A DNA stretch of 64,000 nt from Rhynchospora pubera (GCA_028095005.1 CM051461.1:60927840-60991839), one strand, 5' to 3'. Shown: positions 1 to 13,064, numbered from the stretch's first letter. Made by a program: numbers and translations. Notes: a model not told the origin generated them from the letters alone.

Positions 1-909
1 ATATTACTTTACAAGGATTTTAATTGAAGCACTTGAAAGAGCAACTCTCTTATTTGTCATTGCATGTATCTTTGGTCCAATGCTTGTTTGTGGCTTACAG
101 TAGCTTGGAGCAATTTGGCTATACGGACAGAGTAATTGGTAGAAATGCACTAATTTTAACTTTACCTGAAATTACTGACAATGTTATGATCTTTACTAAC
201 AATCATCTGATTTATGCAGGTCCTATTTGATATCTCAAAGCCCGGTGTTTTCAAGAGCCCGACATCTGACACTTGCGTGTGATTTTTGGTGAGGCGAAAA
301 TTGAGGATCTGAGCTCGCAACATCTAGCGAACGAAAGTCGTATCTGACGGATGAAAGCCATGGCCGAGCGATCGAAAGTCATCCCAAGAGGTGAAAGTCA
401 TGGCTCGGCAGTCATGCCCAAGGGGTGAAAGTCGTGGCCGAGTGATCGAAAGTCGTGCCCAAGGGGTGAAAGTCGTGGCCGAGTGATAAAAAATCATGCC
501 AAGGGGTGAAAGTCGTGGCCGAGCGATCGAAAGTTGTGCCAAGGGGTAAAAGCCGTGGCCGACTGATTGTTATTTATATTAGCTTTATATTATTTGTATG
601 AATGTTTATGATTGTCATTAGCAAAAAAAAAATAACGTTGTATGTATTAGTTTTATGATTGCACGTTATGATAATGATGATGGTAGCAGAATTATTTTTT
701 TAAAAAAAAATATGAGTTTTGTAACGGTTATTATATAAGAACGGTTACAGATGGTCTTAATCTGTAACGGTTTTTATATAATAACCATCACTGATTTGGC
801 CCTTTTATGACGGTTATTTACCCTTCTGTAACGGGACCTACTGTAACGGTACCATAACCGTTACAGAAGTGTTTTATTAACCGTTACAGATAACCTTTTT
901 TCGGGTAGT
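1..909. mobile_element. CACTA (CMC/EnSpm) transposon, one end
   Basis: Read on the minus strand, the sequence begins at 909 with CACTACCCGAAAAAAGG, the terminal signature of CACTA elements. Inside it (about 715-905) the motif CTGTAACGGTTA and variants recur many times in both orientations, like the subterminal binding-site repeats of this superfamily. The other terminus lies left of the window. No transposase domain is recognisable here; a 67-codon open frame at 24-230 shows no known motif. The neighbouring minisatellite probably belongs to the element. Confidence 0.7.
353..567. repeat. Minisatellite, about 40-bp unit, 5-6 copies
   Basis: The unit is made of two related half-units starting GAAAGTCGTGGCCGAG and GAAAGTCGTGCCCAAGG. 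Five full copies of 34-41 bp plus a partial one follow head to tail. It is GC-richer than its surroundings and lies inside the CACTA end. Confidence 0.85.
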
Positions 910-1029
910 GGAATTAGACTATTCAATTGCAGAAAAGCGTATTTTTATTTTTTTTTTGTCTAAAAAATATGTTGGACTGTACGGCAAAAATTGGTGTACG
1001 TCAGTACGTGCGCCCACATCACTACTAAA

Positions 1030-1319
1030 TAAGGCTTCCTAACGATGATAAATGGCACGGAATGGAATGGGTTGTTCCGTTTGCCGTTCAGTTAAACAAA
1101 CGAAACAGGTTTCGCTACTGTTTACCGTGTCACTTAATAAACGAAATGATTTCGCTAAACGGCGTGTACAAAAATACATTAAAACATGATAAACCGTTCT
1201 ATTTTTTGTGCCGTTTGCCGTTTCGTTAAAGAAACGAAACAAATTTTCTTACCGTTTACCGTTTCGTTTCGACAAAACGAAACGGCATAACGATTCACGG
1301 ACTACCGTTGACAGCCTTA
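1030..1319. mobile_element. Small non-autonomous hAT-like element
   Basis: The ends are TAAGGCTTCCTAACG and, on the other strand, TAAGGCTGTCAACGG, an imperfect terminal inverted repeat. Flanks CTACTAAA and CTACCAAT match at 6 of 8 bases, consistent with a decayed 8-bp duplication. The interior is rich in GTTTCGTTTCG-type motifs, shared with the better-dated hAT copies near 20.6, 24.7 and 58.1 kb. No coding capacity. Confidence 0.55.
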
Positions 1320-1522
1320 CTACCAATCCAATTCCATTGCCTCTTGTGGCATCACCAAAATCCTATCCTTCAAAAAGTTTTCTGAATGCAATTTCTTACT
1401 ATTGCAATAAAGCGATTGACAGGAAGCGTTGCATATCTTGTATTAGTCCTGTAATTTTCTTCCAAATTTTGCTCCCTAAACCAGAGTTTTCAAATACATA
1501 ATGTATCTTGATATATCTTAGA

Positions 1523-1650
1523 CTCCGTTTGGATAGGTGTGGGAAGAAGTATTGGAAACTGTGTAACTTTGTAAATAGTTTGAATTGTTTAATAATAAAT
1601 TTGGACCCTTCTTCCCTTATTCTCTTCTTCCCACTCCAATCCAAACACTG
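1523..1650. mobile_element. MITE of the CTCCGTTTGGAT family, copy 1
   Basis: Starts CTCCGTTTGGATAGGTGTGG and ends with ATCCAAACAC in inverted orientation. The interior (GTGTAACTTTGT, TTTGAATTGTT) matches the copies inside the two beta-glucosidase genes at 9137-9280 and 17578-17730. The target duplication is not clear. Confidence 0.6.
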
Positions 1651-2355
1651 CCTTATTATTTTCAAATCACTCAGTATCAGTATAATGTTCCAACAATATT
1701 AATAACAATTACAAACATGATAGCTTTGGTACAGATAGATAAAATTGGAGAAATCATTCAATTATTAAAAAGCCCCAAAATGACAGCCACATTAATTGAA
1801 TTTAAGCCCAAAAATACTTGGTAACGGAAGCAATGGCGTATTATTAATGCCCCACGTAATACAGCAAAATAGAGTTCATTTGGAGTTTATCCTTCTTGCT
1901 TTGCCTCTAAAACTAAAATTAAAAAACTCAAGACGTCAAAATCGAACATGCAGCCACTTGTTATAATAGAATTGATCCCGCTTAAAGTTCTGTCAACTTT
2001 TCCATCTCAACGGAAGTTATAACAAAACTTGTTACTCACACAGTTCTACTTGAATTAATTGTAATGGAAATGAATTCTATTTTAAGGACCAGATTATGTC
2101 CAACCATGAAAGAATTTTTAAACCTTTCAAAATTGTAATGGAAATGAAATTCCATTTAAGTACCAGATTATATGTCCAACCATGAAAGAATTTTTTAAAC
2201 CTTACAAAACCTAATTGACAAAGTCTCTATTCACCTCTCTTGTAACGTTCACAAGTTAATTAGTCTTTTGAGTCCCCTATACTAACAACAAAGATAAAAT
2301 AATAAAGGTAACATACATAGTTAATATTAAAGCTTATAGCTTTTATTAATAACTA
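1651..2355. other. Intergenic, no gene seen
   Basis: AT-rich sequence with short open frames only. Two imperfect direct repeats of about 65 bp (around 2060-2125 and 2137-2205, sharing GTAATGGAAATGAA and ACCAGATTAT) show a local duplication. Confidence 0.5.
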
Positions 2356-5300
2356 CTAGTGAGTTTGTCGCGCGTTGCGCGACCTAATTTTTTTTTATTC
2401 TATTAAAATTTAATATTATAATAGTTCTAATTGTAGTTAAACTTATTACATCTATAATCATAATGTTAGTAGATTTAATATGCAAAAACATAAAGCAAAA
2501 AGTTAAGGTGAATGCTTGGATATAAAAATCATTTAATAGATAACATTAGAAGTGGTAAAACTCTCAAGTCTCAACTCCTCATGCCTTATTTCTTCTTCTC
2601 TGTTTCTTTTTTTGTCTCTCATTCCTTGTAATATGGCTGAGTTACTCGTTTCTTAAACAAAAGTACTAAAAAATTACTTGAATCTGGAGCAGATTGGTTG
2701 GACCTTATACTGGTATGCCATCCATTAGATTTTCAGTATTCACCATCCAAAAACTTTTTAACAACAGTTGCAATGTCATATAGATTGCATGACCAAGGTA
2801 AGAAGGACTCGTGAAGGCTGCTCTGTCAAAATCGTTTGGAAGAAAAATGATGTATCAAATCATAAATAATATATACTGATACAATTTTACACATGCATCT
2901 TAGCTTTTTCTTTAATATATAAAAACAGAAATAAAGTGTTTACAATTTTGATTCTATTATCAAGGTCCTTCGCTTTGAGCCAGTTAACAATATCCTTCTA
3001 AACTATGTGCCAGGTGTCTAATTTTTCATATTATGTGTTAGAGAAAAATATTTTACCAAATATTATCCTACAAAAGTACGTAATTTGGCTGGAAGCATAA
3101 ACATTCTATTAGTAAGAATCAGCCTTATGGATTTATATCTTACTATGTCAGTAAACCTTTATATTAAGGATAATTCTTTGCCTATTATATATACATCTTT
3201 TTGTGTGGGCGTAATACATACACTTAATTATGCTTTAGATAAAGTGATACCTTATGTGTGTTCCTCAAATTTCTTGCTTTTGTACATTTCAAACTCAAGG
3301 CTAGTTGGGGCAGTGACATTCAGATAAACTCATCAATTAAGCATGGCATGACCTGAAAAAAGATCAAATAATTTAAACATACGTGATGTTCTCATAATAA
3401 TTTCCAATAAATATATTTGAAAATATTTATTAATATAATGAATGTGCTAATATTGTGTGAACCTTAGTTATAATTTATAAATCTTCCAGGAACATTCTCA
3501 ATACTCAGATATCAAAAGGAAAAAAGAAAGGAGCAAATTTTTTTTGGAAAATTTCTATGTAAAATTGCTTTTATAGAGTTGCAGTATTATAGGTTTATTA
3601 GTATGAGTATTTTAAATTGACAATTAAATATTTAATCTCAGAGCCTCAAAATATCTGTAAAAAATATGGCAGAGAGCAAGTCCCCAGCAACAACACAAAT
3701 AAAAATTAGGATGACAAAAGTCTAGATATCAAAACAGAAAAAGTGAAAAAAAGGGAGGAATAGTTACCTATTCAGCTTTTTTTAGCAACATTTTTTTTTT
3801 GACAAACTAGGTAGTGGCTACCCAAAGAATTCTCGTTTTTTTTTAGCAACATTTTTTATTTTGTCGAATTCTCGTTTTTGAAGTTTGACTTATTTCTTCA
3901 ATTGCAGCTACCACAAAAAATTAACCAAAGCAATATATCACATTCTTTTGGCACAAAATAAAGAGACGAAGGCAAAAGTAAAAGAAATAAAGAGAGACAA
4001 TTGGTTACCTGTTCAGATTTTTCAACCAGCATTTTTGTTTTTGACATATCATTATTTGAAAAATTCCACCGATTTCTTCAGATGGTGCTAGCAGTAAGAA
4101 CCTAAACAAAGTCAAATAAATTGAATCCACTATTAACACTCAAAAAGAAACAATAGAGATTGCCGCAAAACTAAATAAAATAAGTAAAGATTAAGAGAAA
4201 TTTTGATTTGTTCAGTCATTAATTTTATATTCCTGTCCCAATTTTGCACATGGTAGAAAAAGATCCATCCAGCAAAACAAAGCTTCGTTGAAAGTGACAA
4301 AAATATAAATACAATAAGGAAAATATACTTTCGAAATTTAAAATTTACCATGAAGATTTTACTCTTTTAAAAACATAATAGAGAAAGAAAATAAAAGGAT
4401 AACACATGGAAAAAGGGATTAAGAAAGCTATTTGTGAGAAAAAGTGGATCTCATAATAATAAGCTCCATGCCACATCCATTATTGAATTTTCGCCGACTA
4501 CAAAGCACATTTATGCCAAACTTATCAAACATAAGTAATATTCTACCAAAAAAAACTTGTTGCAATCTATAAACAATTCAACAGATCGATAAAAAAGTTT
4601 AAGCTTCTTTCAATCACCAAGTCCATCCACTAACAATGCTCAATTGAGCAACATCAGAAAATGTAATCTAATTTGGTATATTAAATAACATCTAAAGAGC
4701 TCAAAGGCTTCAATAAGCATTAATTATTGACGAAAATGGCAATAAAAGCTACCTATATCATCCCAGTAAGGTTTAACGAAACAAAAATTAAATGAAGTGG
4801 AAGATATTACTGCATTGATTCGAACCGTTTCGCAATAATCTTGCTTATGTCAAGGAATCATTGTGCGCAATTTGCGAGAGAAGTGGTTTCGCTGGAATTG
4901 AACTTGCTCCCTGGTGTACCAGTGATGCATTTGTCCCAGGACAGATCTGCCAGCTTTCCTACCATCTCAGTTATCATGGCCTTTTGCTTCTCCTGTTGCA
5001 TTTTTATCCAAAAAAAATAAAATCAGTGACCGAAATTATAGCAACCACTATCAGAACAACATAGGATTACTCAAGTTTGGTTAAAGTTGAATTTGGGTCT
5101 TTTCTGGATTTCTTTTCATTTTGTCTCCTCATAAGTCATATCTTATCAAGATTTGTGTCATCCAACAGGGTTCCATCTAAATTACGTCTTTTTATTGGCC
5201 AATATATATTTTATATTGATAGGTGCTTGGTACAATAATTTAATTCAATGTTAGGGTAAGATAGGTGAGACATGCGAGTTGAGAATAGGATATACTGACA

Positions 5301-5888
5301 TCCAAAGTTAACTGAAATCCATGAATCAAATAAAATAGTTGTCAAAATAAGAAAGAATAGTGCATATCTTAATTCTTGATTGACATCCAGATAGGATGGG
5401 TATAATTTGGACACCAGTCAAGTGACACCTAAATTGAAACCTCAATTCTTCAAACCACTTGATTGATGACAGATCGGCTCACAAACTGCACTGAATATGA
5501 TCTACACACTATGTAAACTACAAAATGGTTTACTCAATGGAGCATTGGATTTCCAATTTGACTTCTGTTTGACAGCTGAAAATGATATTCTTTTTGTTTG
5601 CAAGTGGAAAACTAAAAATAAAATGTTATTTGATAAATCCCAGTTGAAAAACAAATAGAAAATACATCAACTCAAATGGAAAGCTAACCTGATTATTTTT
5701 AATAAAAAAAATTAAAACAAAATAGAAACATGAGTATCGACCAAATCGAAAGAAAACCGCATGAACTTTGCCAGCTTCCGATTGTTGCTTCTATTCCTCT
5801 AATTGATGTCAAAGATCTTCCTTTTCTGTTCATAGAGCAAAAAGCTAAGCATCAATTGACCTAATTAGATCTAAGTCTTCTTATTAGA
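2356..5888 (-). mobile_element. Helitron-like element; 3' end clear, 5' end tentative
   Basis: On the minus strand the element ends with a perfect 7-bp-stem hairpin (GTCGCGC, loop of 3, at 2367-2383), then a short spacer and CTAG, followed by T. This is the classic Helitron 3' terminus. The 5' end is proposed at 5888, where the minus strand reads A then TCTCTAATAAGAAG. That end is a guess from the A/T insertion rule and similarity to the TCTCTACTA start of the Helitron at 26-31.7 kb. No Rep/helicase gene is seen, so it would be non-autonomous. It would enclose the dead TIM8 exon at 4807-4992. Confidence 0.45.
4807..4992 (-). pseudogene. TIM8: TIM8 (small Tim chaperone) exon, dead
   Basis: The minus-strand translation begins EKQKAMITEMVGKLADL, continues with WDKCITGTPGSKF and NCAQ, and after a stop resumes with FLDISKIIAKRFESMQ before the final TAA. 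This matches plant TIM8, a small chaperone of the mitochondrial intermembrane space that escorts inner-membrane precursors. It starts after a good acceptor (CAACAG at 4993-4998), so it is a second exon; the first exon was not found. Three lesions are visible. A TGA at 4858-4860 replaces the arginine codon after NCAQ (CGA to TGA). The first cysteine of each CX3C pair is serine here (SWDKC, SLANC), so the twin CX3C motif that defines the family is destroyed. Its position inside a Helitron-like region suggests capture, but an old retained duplicate is possible. Confidence 0.8.
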
Positions 5889-8360
5889 GATGAAAGTAGA
5901 TCAAAAGAAAAACAGATCGATCAGTACCATTGAGAAGACGAAGGTTTCAAAACGAAGCTGCTTTGAGGAGTCTCTTCGTTTTCTTGTTCTTCCCATATGT
6001 AAAACAAATCGTGAATGATCTCGAGAGAGAGAGAGAGAGAGAGAGAAGTTTATCGGCATGGCAGGCGAAAAGAGGGAGGAATGGGGTAAGCATGGGCAAA
6101 AAGATCGGAAGAAAAAAGAAAGAGAAAAAGGGGGAGAGAGAAAAGCTCGAGTACACAATAAGTATCACGGAATTACAATGCTTCATAGCAGCGGTCGGTA
6201 TGGGTTGATTTGCTTCACCTCCATGCGGGCGGGCATTTGCTTTTTCGAGAAGGATTTCTAATATCATAAAACATCGAAGAGATGCGCAGATGAACGGACT
6301 GGATTGGTTGGAACAAAAACAAACGGTCAGGATTGAATACTGTTCTAACAACTGTTCGCGCACAGTTGTTTCGGAGGCGGATTCAATTCTGCCGATTAAT
6401 ATTATGTTTTGATTTGATGTTTTGATGTTTTGATTTTGATTTTAACGTCCCAACGAACCTTGCGATATATATCATTATATAATCTTTTTTTTCTAGGCCG
6501 GTCGACACCAGATTTACCGCTGGGTATAATGGATAATTTATTCGTAGGATGTACAGATCTTGAGGAAGAACGGACTCCTAGGTGTTGGGTTATTTATTAT
6601 TTTTTTGGTTGATTATTACTTGTACAATTTTTAAAAATTATAATAATGTCAAAAAGGACAAATGTAGTATCTACGGAGATGCTTATGTTTGCAAAAATCA
6701 AACTTTTAGAAATCTACAAAAAGAAATGATGATTAAATAGAATTAAATGATTTTGCGCTTTCTTATATTAACTCTAAAATATTTCACGAGACCACACGCT
6801 TAGATTAATTAATGGATTAAGTGCTCGAAATGCAGAAATTTTGACAATAAATAGATAGTTTAATTGATTTTTTTATGTTTTTAGCTTTGAATTACAAAAA
6901 AATTAACGATGTATATGTTAGTTTCGCTGAACTTTGGCATGTCGCATTTAATTAATAGTTTTTTGCATTATATTAAAACATAATTATTATAACAATAAAA
7001 AAAATATGAAATCAATATTACATTGATGTTTAAGGATACAATGTGTTATTTACTTATTTATCATTTAGAATCTTAGATATATTTTATAAAATCAGAAAGA
7101 AAAAAAAAGATTTCATCTCAAATAGATAAAAAGAGTATTATTATGATAAAAAAGAGTATTTACGGCTCAATGAAATGATGGTGTATGAATTTATTTATAT
7201 TTAATGTGGTAAGTCAAAATGAAATTTATTGAACCACATTACAAAATTTTCTAGATCCAACGCTGATTGTTCTTCGTAAATCGAGGTTTATAATTTTTTG
7301 CAGTTATACAATCAAAATTTCAATCGGGTGTACTTAACAAAAAGTTAAGTGTTTGGGGGTATATATATTTTTAATTCTTTCTAAGTTATTGTAAATTCTA
7401 TATTTTTCATTTAAGATCCGTCACTAAATTAAAAAAAAATCGAAATTACGCTCAGTATTAAATTGTTTAATTACATCGGAGACCTAAGAAAATGTAAAAA
7501 GAAAGGGGGGAAAAATAAATAAAGACCACTCCCCCACCACCTCAGTATTAATTTTTCCGGTGCATAAGCTAAGATACGTATGACGTATGGGGCTCACATC
7601 CCATGGGCCTACTAGAAAGCCCGGATCACTGTTCAAGGTTCCGTTGTGTAAATGCATCAAATGTCAAGGTGGTCTTGTTTTCGTCTTTAATTTAGTTGGT
7701 CTTAGGTCCTTTTATTGCTTTTTCTTTTTTTTCGATTTTTCTTGTGCCCGTCTCTTTTTTAGGTTTCAGTATTCTGTACCTTTTTTCTTTTTGGGTTTTT
7801 TTCTAGATGTTTGTGCCAGTTAGGGAGTTTTTTTTTTTTTTTTGAAGAAAGAGGAAGGTCTTTATCATCCAACTTTTTTTTTAAATTTTAAATTAAAGGT
7901 GCATGCGGGCTTGAACTCTTGACCTCATGGAAACCAGCCTAGTACTCTTGCCAGTTGGGGAGTTATGTGTTTTAACGCTTTGTTGTAATCTCAGTATGTT
8001 GTATCTGAACTATTTTAATTTTAATGCATGGGCCCATGGGCATTTCCTAAAAAAAAATGTCAAGGTGGTCCGGTCCCTCTTTTTTATACATGTTTTTGTC
8101 ATTGCTATTAAATAGCCCAACCTACCAGTTGCCTTCCCAGTTCAAGCCTACTTCATAATAGATCTATGACTATGACATTGACATCTCTCCATAATAGATC
8201 TACTTCATACGGAGAATCGACTATTATCAATTAAACTAATGCCTAAGGCCATTCTACCTGCCTTTATTCCACTGAGTGTGCCAACACAAGTTTCTTATTT
8301 ATAAGGAAAACAAAAGTAGGAAAAAAAAATGAAACCATATATTTCACAATCGACAAATCA
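5889..8360. other. Intergenic, no gene supported
   Basis: A (GA)n microsatellite lies at 6023-6046. Open frames on both strands here (for example a 138-codon minus frame over 5947-6363) are low-complexity and match no family I recognise. A SINE insertion lies at 7828-7949. The last 300 bp are the 3' flank of the first beta-glucosidase gene. Confidence 0.5.
7828..7949 (-). mobile_element. 5'-truncated tRNA-derived SINE
   Basis: On the minus strand it reads from AAGAGTACTAGG, through a B-box-like GAGTTCAAGCCCGCATG, to a run of A's (T's at 7828-7843 on the plus strand). It is bracketed by 13-bp direct repeats GCCAGTTAGGGAG (7815-7827) and GCCAGTTGGGGAG (7950-7962), one mismatch, as expected for a target-site duplication. 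The A-box half of the tRNA head is missing. Confidence 0.65.
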
Positions 8361-11300
8361 TTATTTAGCAAGAAATTGCTTGAACCAAAAAGCTGATTTC
8401 TTGGGATATCTCTTGAGATCATTCTGATAATCTACGAAATTGATACCGAAGCGAACTGTGTACCCATTTCCCCATTCAAAGTTGTCCAATAACGACCATG
8501 CAAAATATCCTTTTACTTTCACTCCTTCACTGCATATAACACATAAATTAATCAAGAGTTCATATATATTCAATATTCTATCATAATTAATTAATTTACC
8601 TGATTGCAGCCTGCAAGTAACCAAGATGCCTATAGTAGTAGTCAATTCTGAAATCATCCTTCAATGCCTCCTGAAGCGTTAAGCTCTTATTATTGTATTC
8701 ATCCACCCCTACGTTGTTTGAATTCATGTAAGAACTAACTAACAGTATAGTTTACATATTTAGCATTAAACGGAAGTGAGCTAGAATATGAACTGCTATT
8801 AATTATTAGATTCAATATCATACTTAAAACCAATTTTTTTTTTCCTTTTTTTATGAAATCATGCACTATTTATGAAGGGTATGATGGTTTAAATTTAATG
8901 TTGTAAAAAAATTATGTTTCTTTTAAATGAAAAAGTAAGGCAATACAATTCTGCTCTTTTTTGTTCAAAGAAGGGAAAAAAACAAAAATTGGGGCTCTAT
9001 TAGTAAGCTGAATGAATAATACTGATGAAAGGGTGATGCTGTGTTAATGGAACCCAAAAGATGATGATGTGCTTGTGCTAAAAAAATTGATATTTACAGT
9101 TTCTCCATACATTGCTTGATTATGCTGATATATGATGTGTTTGGATATAGGAAGAAAGAAGAAGAAGAAGGAAGAAAGAAGAAAAAAAATTATAAACAAT
9201 TCAAACTCTTCACAAAGTTACACACTTCCCAATATTTCTTCCCACTTCTTCCCTTCTTCCCACACCTATCCAAACGGAGCAATAGATAAGAAAAAATAAT
9301 TGAAGGGGATAAAAGGGATGAAGGAGCGTACCATTCTCAGTAATGTAGATAATAGGATCATTGTACTTGTCCTTTATATAGAGTAACAATTCCCTTATCC
9401 CCGGGGGATAGATGTATAACCAGTTTGAAGCAGCCTATTTTTAATTATTCAAGTGTGCAAATGCAATGCATCAAATAGTAGAACATAACTTGGTAGAAGT
9501 AAAAAATAAAATAAAAAAAAGGAGCCACAAGAAACAAAAGTAAATAATAAAAATACAGAAAAGCATTTTTGAGGTGCTTTTATTTACCCGTGGACCAATT
9601 GGGATCCTGTTTCGTTCTCCTGCAAGACAAAAAGGAATATATGAAATTATCCGAGAATATTGCCATCACTAAAATAAGAACTCTTTTATTCAATAAATAT
9701 TTGTATTTCAAAATAAAAACAAAATTACTGATGAGTCCATTTACCTGTAAAATTGACCCTTGGATCACTGCTGTAAGTATAGTTGACAGTGCTTGATAGT
9801 GGGACGCCAATTGCGTAACTTGATGTGTAATAATTCACCCCAATGAAATCAAATGATCCCTTTATTATGTCAGATTCTTCCTTTGTGAATTTTGGCAAAC
9901 GTTCCCCCACTAGTGCTCTCATGATGAATGGATAGTCCCCTTGTGTTAATGGATCCATAAACCTGAATTATGAAACTTAAATTTGGTAATTTTGTTGTTT
10001 TTCACATGAAAATAAATCAAAATGTCTTTTCTTGCATATTTCTTCAGTACACATGCACTCTTCACTTTTTTCATTTTGCAAAAACATTTAAAATTTTAGT
10101 TCTATATATAGGAGTAATGAAAGTGTGATCAGTGATCAGGTAGTACCATCCAAATGAGAAATCAATAGCACGCTGCGCTGCATCCTTATCTGATTTGGAT
10201 GAAGAGTAGGGGAGAGACCAACTAGGATTCAGAGTTATTCCGATTATGCCCCTCTGTGATGCCTGATTTTTTATAATTACAAATACAAACATTAATTATT
10301 TATTCGCAATTTCTCTGCTAACAGATTTAAAATTCCATCCATCCATAAATAAAAACATTGATACTGATGGACTCTCAAACCCATAAATAATTAAATAATT
10401 AATGAAGTGGAATATGCATATGCATTATATGTACATTTACCTGGTACTTTTGTTTGTAGAGGCTGACGGCAACTCCATGAGCGAGGAGCAGGTGGTGGCA
10501 CACAGAGTAAGGCTCTGTAGCAGAGTTGCCGGCAGCACATGATGAACAGCGACCCGGAGCCATGGAGCCGGTTGCATAGCCAGAAGAGCAGAAGCTCAGT
10601 GGCTCATTGAATGTGATCCAGTTCTTCACGCGGTCTCCAAACTCTCTGAAACACACGTCTGTATAGCTCGCATAATCCTTTCTGCATCATCATCTTCTTT
10701 TAGTGCTCCATATAAGCATTGTTTTATGAACTTTGTACTCTTTAAGTAAATTAGACATGATGCAAAAATATTTTAAACCGCTTGGGCTGAATTTAGCTAT
10801 CAAGTTATGTTTTGTGGCTCAAAACAAGCATACAAAGGTTGTATCAATATGTACTTTTTCTTATAAATCTGATTTGTTAAATTTAAGGTTGTATATGCTG
10901 TTTCTATTGATCTACCACTTGAAGCCGCTTTGATATTAAATACTGTTAGATATTACTTTTTTCCATTAGATTTATTTCTTTTGTGCGTGTGAGTGTGCGT
11001 GTGCGTGTAGTGAGGGTGGGTTTGGGGAATTAGTATTGAAATCTTACCATTCTGTTTTGTGATCATATTTCTATAATTGATTATTTGTACTAGAGTTGCA
11101 ATGTTTTTTGTCTTTTCGCATTCAGCATTCTTATATGGCATTGAAAACTAGGAATTACACTGTAATATTTCTGATAGCAAAAGTTCAGGCAAATATGGCC
11201 GAATTGGATAACTGATAGAGATATATGAAATGAAAAATCAAAATTAAACGCGGCACATGACCAAGCACTCTGGATTTTTTTTGTCTTGGGTTTATCTCAC

Positions 11301-13064
11301 TTCACCTTTGAAAATTTGTCATTATTAAAGTAGTTATGTTGAAGCTACTCAATATGTCACTTCCTTTTCCTGATTACGTTATCTTGATCTTGATTTACTA
11401 AAAAGCCCACAGATAAGATTGCAGTTCTTTCTCTTTGGATATGTATATATGAGATTGAGGTTGCATGCTGATAAAAGTAAAAAAAAAAAAAAATTAAAAA
11501 AAGAAGTAAAACTCACACAATATTAGGGCTGAGAAAACCACCATATTGATCTTCCAAGGCTTGAGGGGGATCCCAATGGAATAGTGTAACAAATGGCTCA
11601 ATTCCTGTATAAATTTTAGTTTACTTGAGACGGTACACGAAAATAAATTATATCTTACGCATCCTTCTTGATTAATTGAGTCCCAAACATAAAATCCTAT
11701 GTTACCAATTATTTTACCTAGGAAAAACTAATTTCACGGAATAGCCTTCCACCTGGTCTTTCTAAAATTTTTCCTTATATATGAGGGGTACAAAATGCTT
11801 TTGGAAATTTTGCTATATACAGATAAGTCTAATTGAGTGAACCTTTGGAGAGAAGCTCGTTGATAAGGTTATTGTAGTAATCCACACCAGCTCTGTTCAC
11901 TCCTCCACCCAAGCTCCCATCTGCAATTTGCAACTAGTAATTACCTTGCCTAAAACTTCCATCTATCTATTAATCTATAGTACATTGGTTTACGGCATTG
12001 AAAATTTATTCAAATTCAGGAAGCACTAATTCCGGATATAGCAATGACAACAAACATATTAAGGGTTGTGTGTACGCTCAACACGAGGTAGACAACCTTG
12101 GTTAAGTTTCTTAGATCACAGCTGTTTGTAATCAGAACATTAGTTACAGTTTGCAGTGTCAGAGTGGGATAAAAATGTCATTTCCAGATCATAATTCATG
12201 TATAAACCTTTGTAATATTGGGTACCCTGCTTGGGGCACTTTGGTAAAAAAAAAAATAAACAAATAAACAAATAAAAAATTCAATGTACTAACATACTTG
12301 GAAGAATTCGAGACCAAGAAATGGAGAACCTGTATGCATCCATCCCGATTTCCTTCATTATCCTCACATCTTCCTGTCATGTGTATATAACTCAAATATA
12401 TTATAGCCAAAAAGCGAACCAAGAAAACTAGTTGAGAGCAGTATAAACCTTATATCTATGGTATGAGTCGTCTGCCACATCGCCATTGCTATGGTCATCA
12501 ATTTTATCTGTTTGCAATATAGACGCTCTAATTTAATACTTTAATAAATTGCAACAAATTATTTAATTTTTCCAAAAATTACCAAGGGTATTTGAGAGAG
12601 AAACAGAGAGAGTACCGGAGTGGAGATGAGTGAAAGTGTCCCAAATGCTGGGGCCTCTTCCTCCTTCCCTTGCACCACCTTCATACTATACACATTACAA
12701 TTTGAAAAGGAAAAAGAACAACAAATTAAAGTCAATTAATGTATTTCTGTTTTTATTTGAACCGTAATTACATTTTTAATGAACTATTTTGGTTCGTAAT
12801 TGAACTGTCTGGCCAAATTGCACATAAAGTAATGTCATGCCATCATGAGTGCACATTACAAGGAACCACAAAAATTTTAATAAAAAGAAAATTAAATAAA
12901 GGTAAGGAAAGAAAGGGAACCTGATAAGCAGCAGAGGCGGTACCGAAAATAAAACCCTGAGGAAAGCTGCTTCTTCCTAAGTCGTACCGGGCATCCCCTC
13001 TCCAACCAAAACACAGAACAATTACTGAAATCAGAGTTGCTGTAATGTTTAGACTGCTATCCAT
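8361..13064 (-). CDS. GH1 beta-glucosidase, copy A (13 exons, 500 aa)
   Basis: A retaining beta-glucosidase that would hydrolyse a plant glucoside; the aglycone cannot be told from sequence. Exons (minus order): 12921-13064, 12616-12685, 12449-12507, 12298-12373, 11843-11920, 11517-11604, 10441-10681, 10147-10262, 9745-9962, 9588-9619, 9332-9434, 8600-8708, 8361-8529. All junctions are GT-AG and sum to 1503 nt in frame. This is the standard 13-exon layout of plant GH1, including the 32-bp exon. The acid/base Glu is in TFNEP (about residue 198), the nucleophile in YITENG (about 407), and the C-terminal block is GYFAWSLLDNFEW. The N-terminus is a hydrophobic signal peptide; there is no KDEL-type tail, so vacuole or apoplast is likely. 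A TATA-like ATATAATA lies about 65 bp upstream of the ATG. It is tandem with copy B and intact as far as I can read. Residues after ITL (NPSWSLPYS) differ from the usual SHWF block. Confidence 0.92.
9137..9280. mobile_element. MITE of the CTCCGTTTGGAT family, copy 2 (intron 11 of copy A)
   Basis: Begins GTGTTTGGATATAGG and ends CCTATCCAAACGGAGC, a terminal inverted repeat. The interior ACAATTCAAACT and CACAAAGTTACACACTTCCC matches the copy at 17578-17730. It lies in the intron between exons 12 and 11 of beta-glucosidase A, in line with a recent insertion there. Confidence 0.7.

Noticed and set aside
352..567. CRISPR array
   Set aside because: Units are contiguous with no unique spacers, and this is plant nuclear DNA; it is a minisatellite.
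5947..6363. 138-codon minus open frame
   Set aside because: Low-complexity Ser/Leu/Phe run created by a GA/CT-rich tract; no motif, no splice context.
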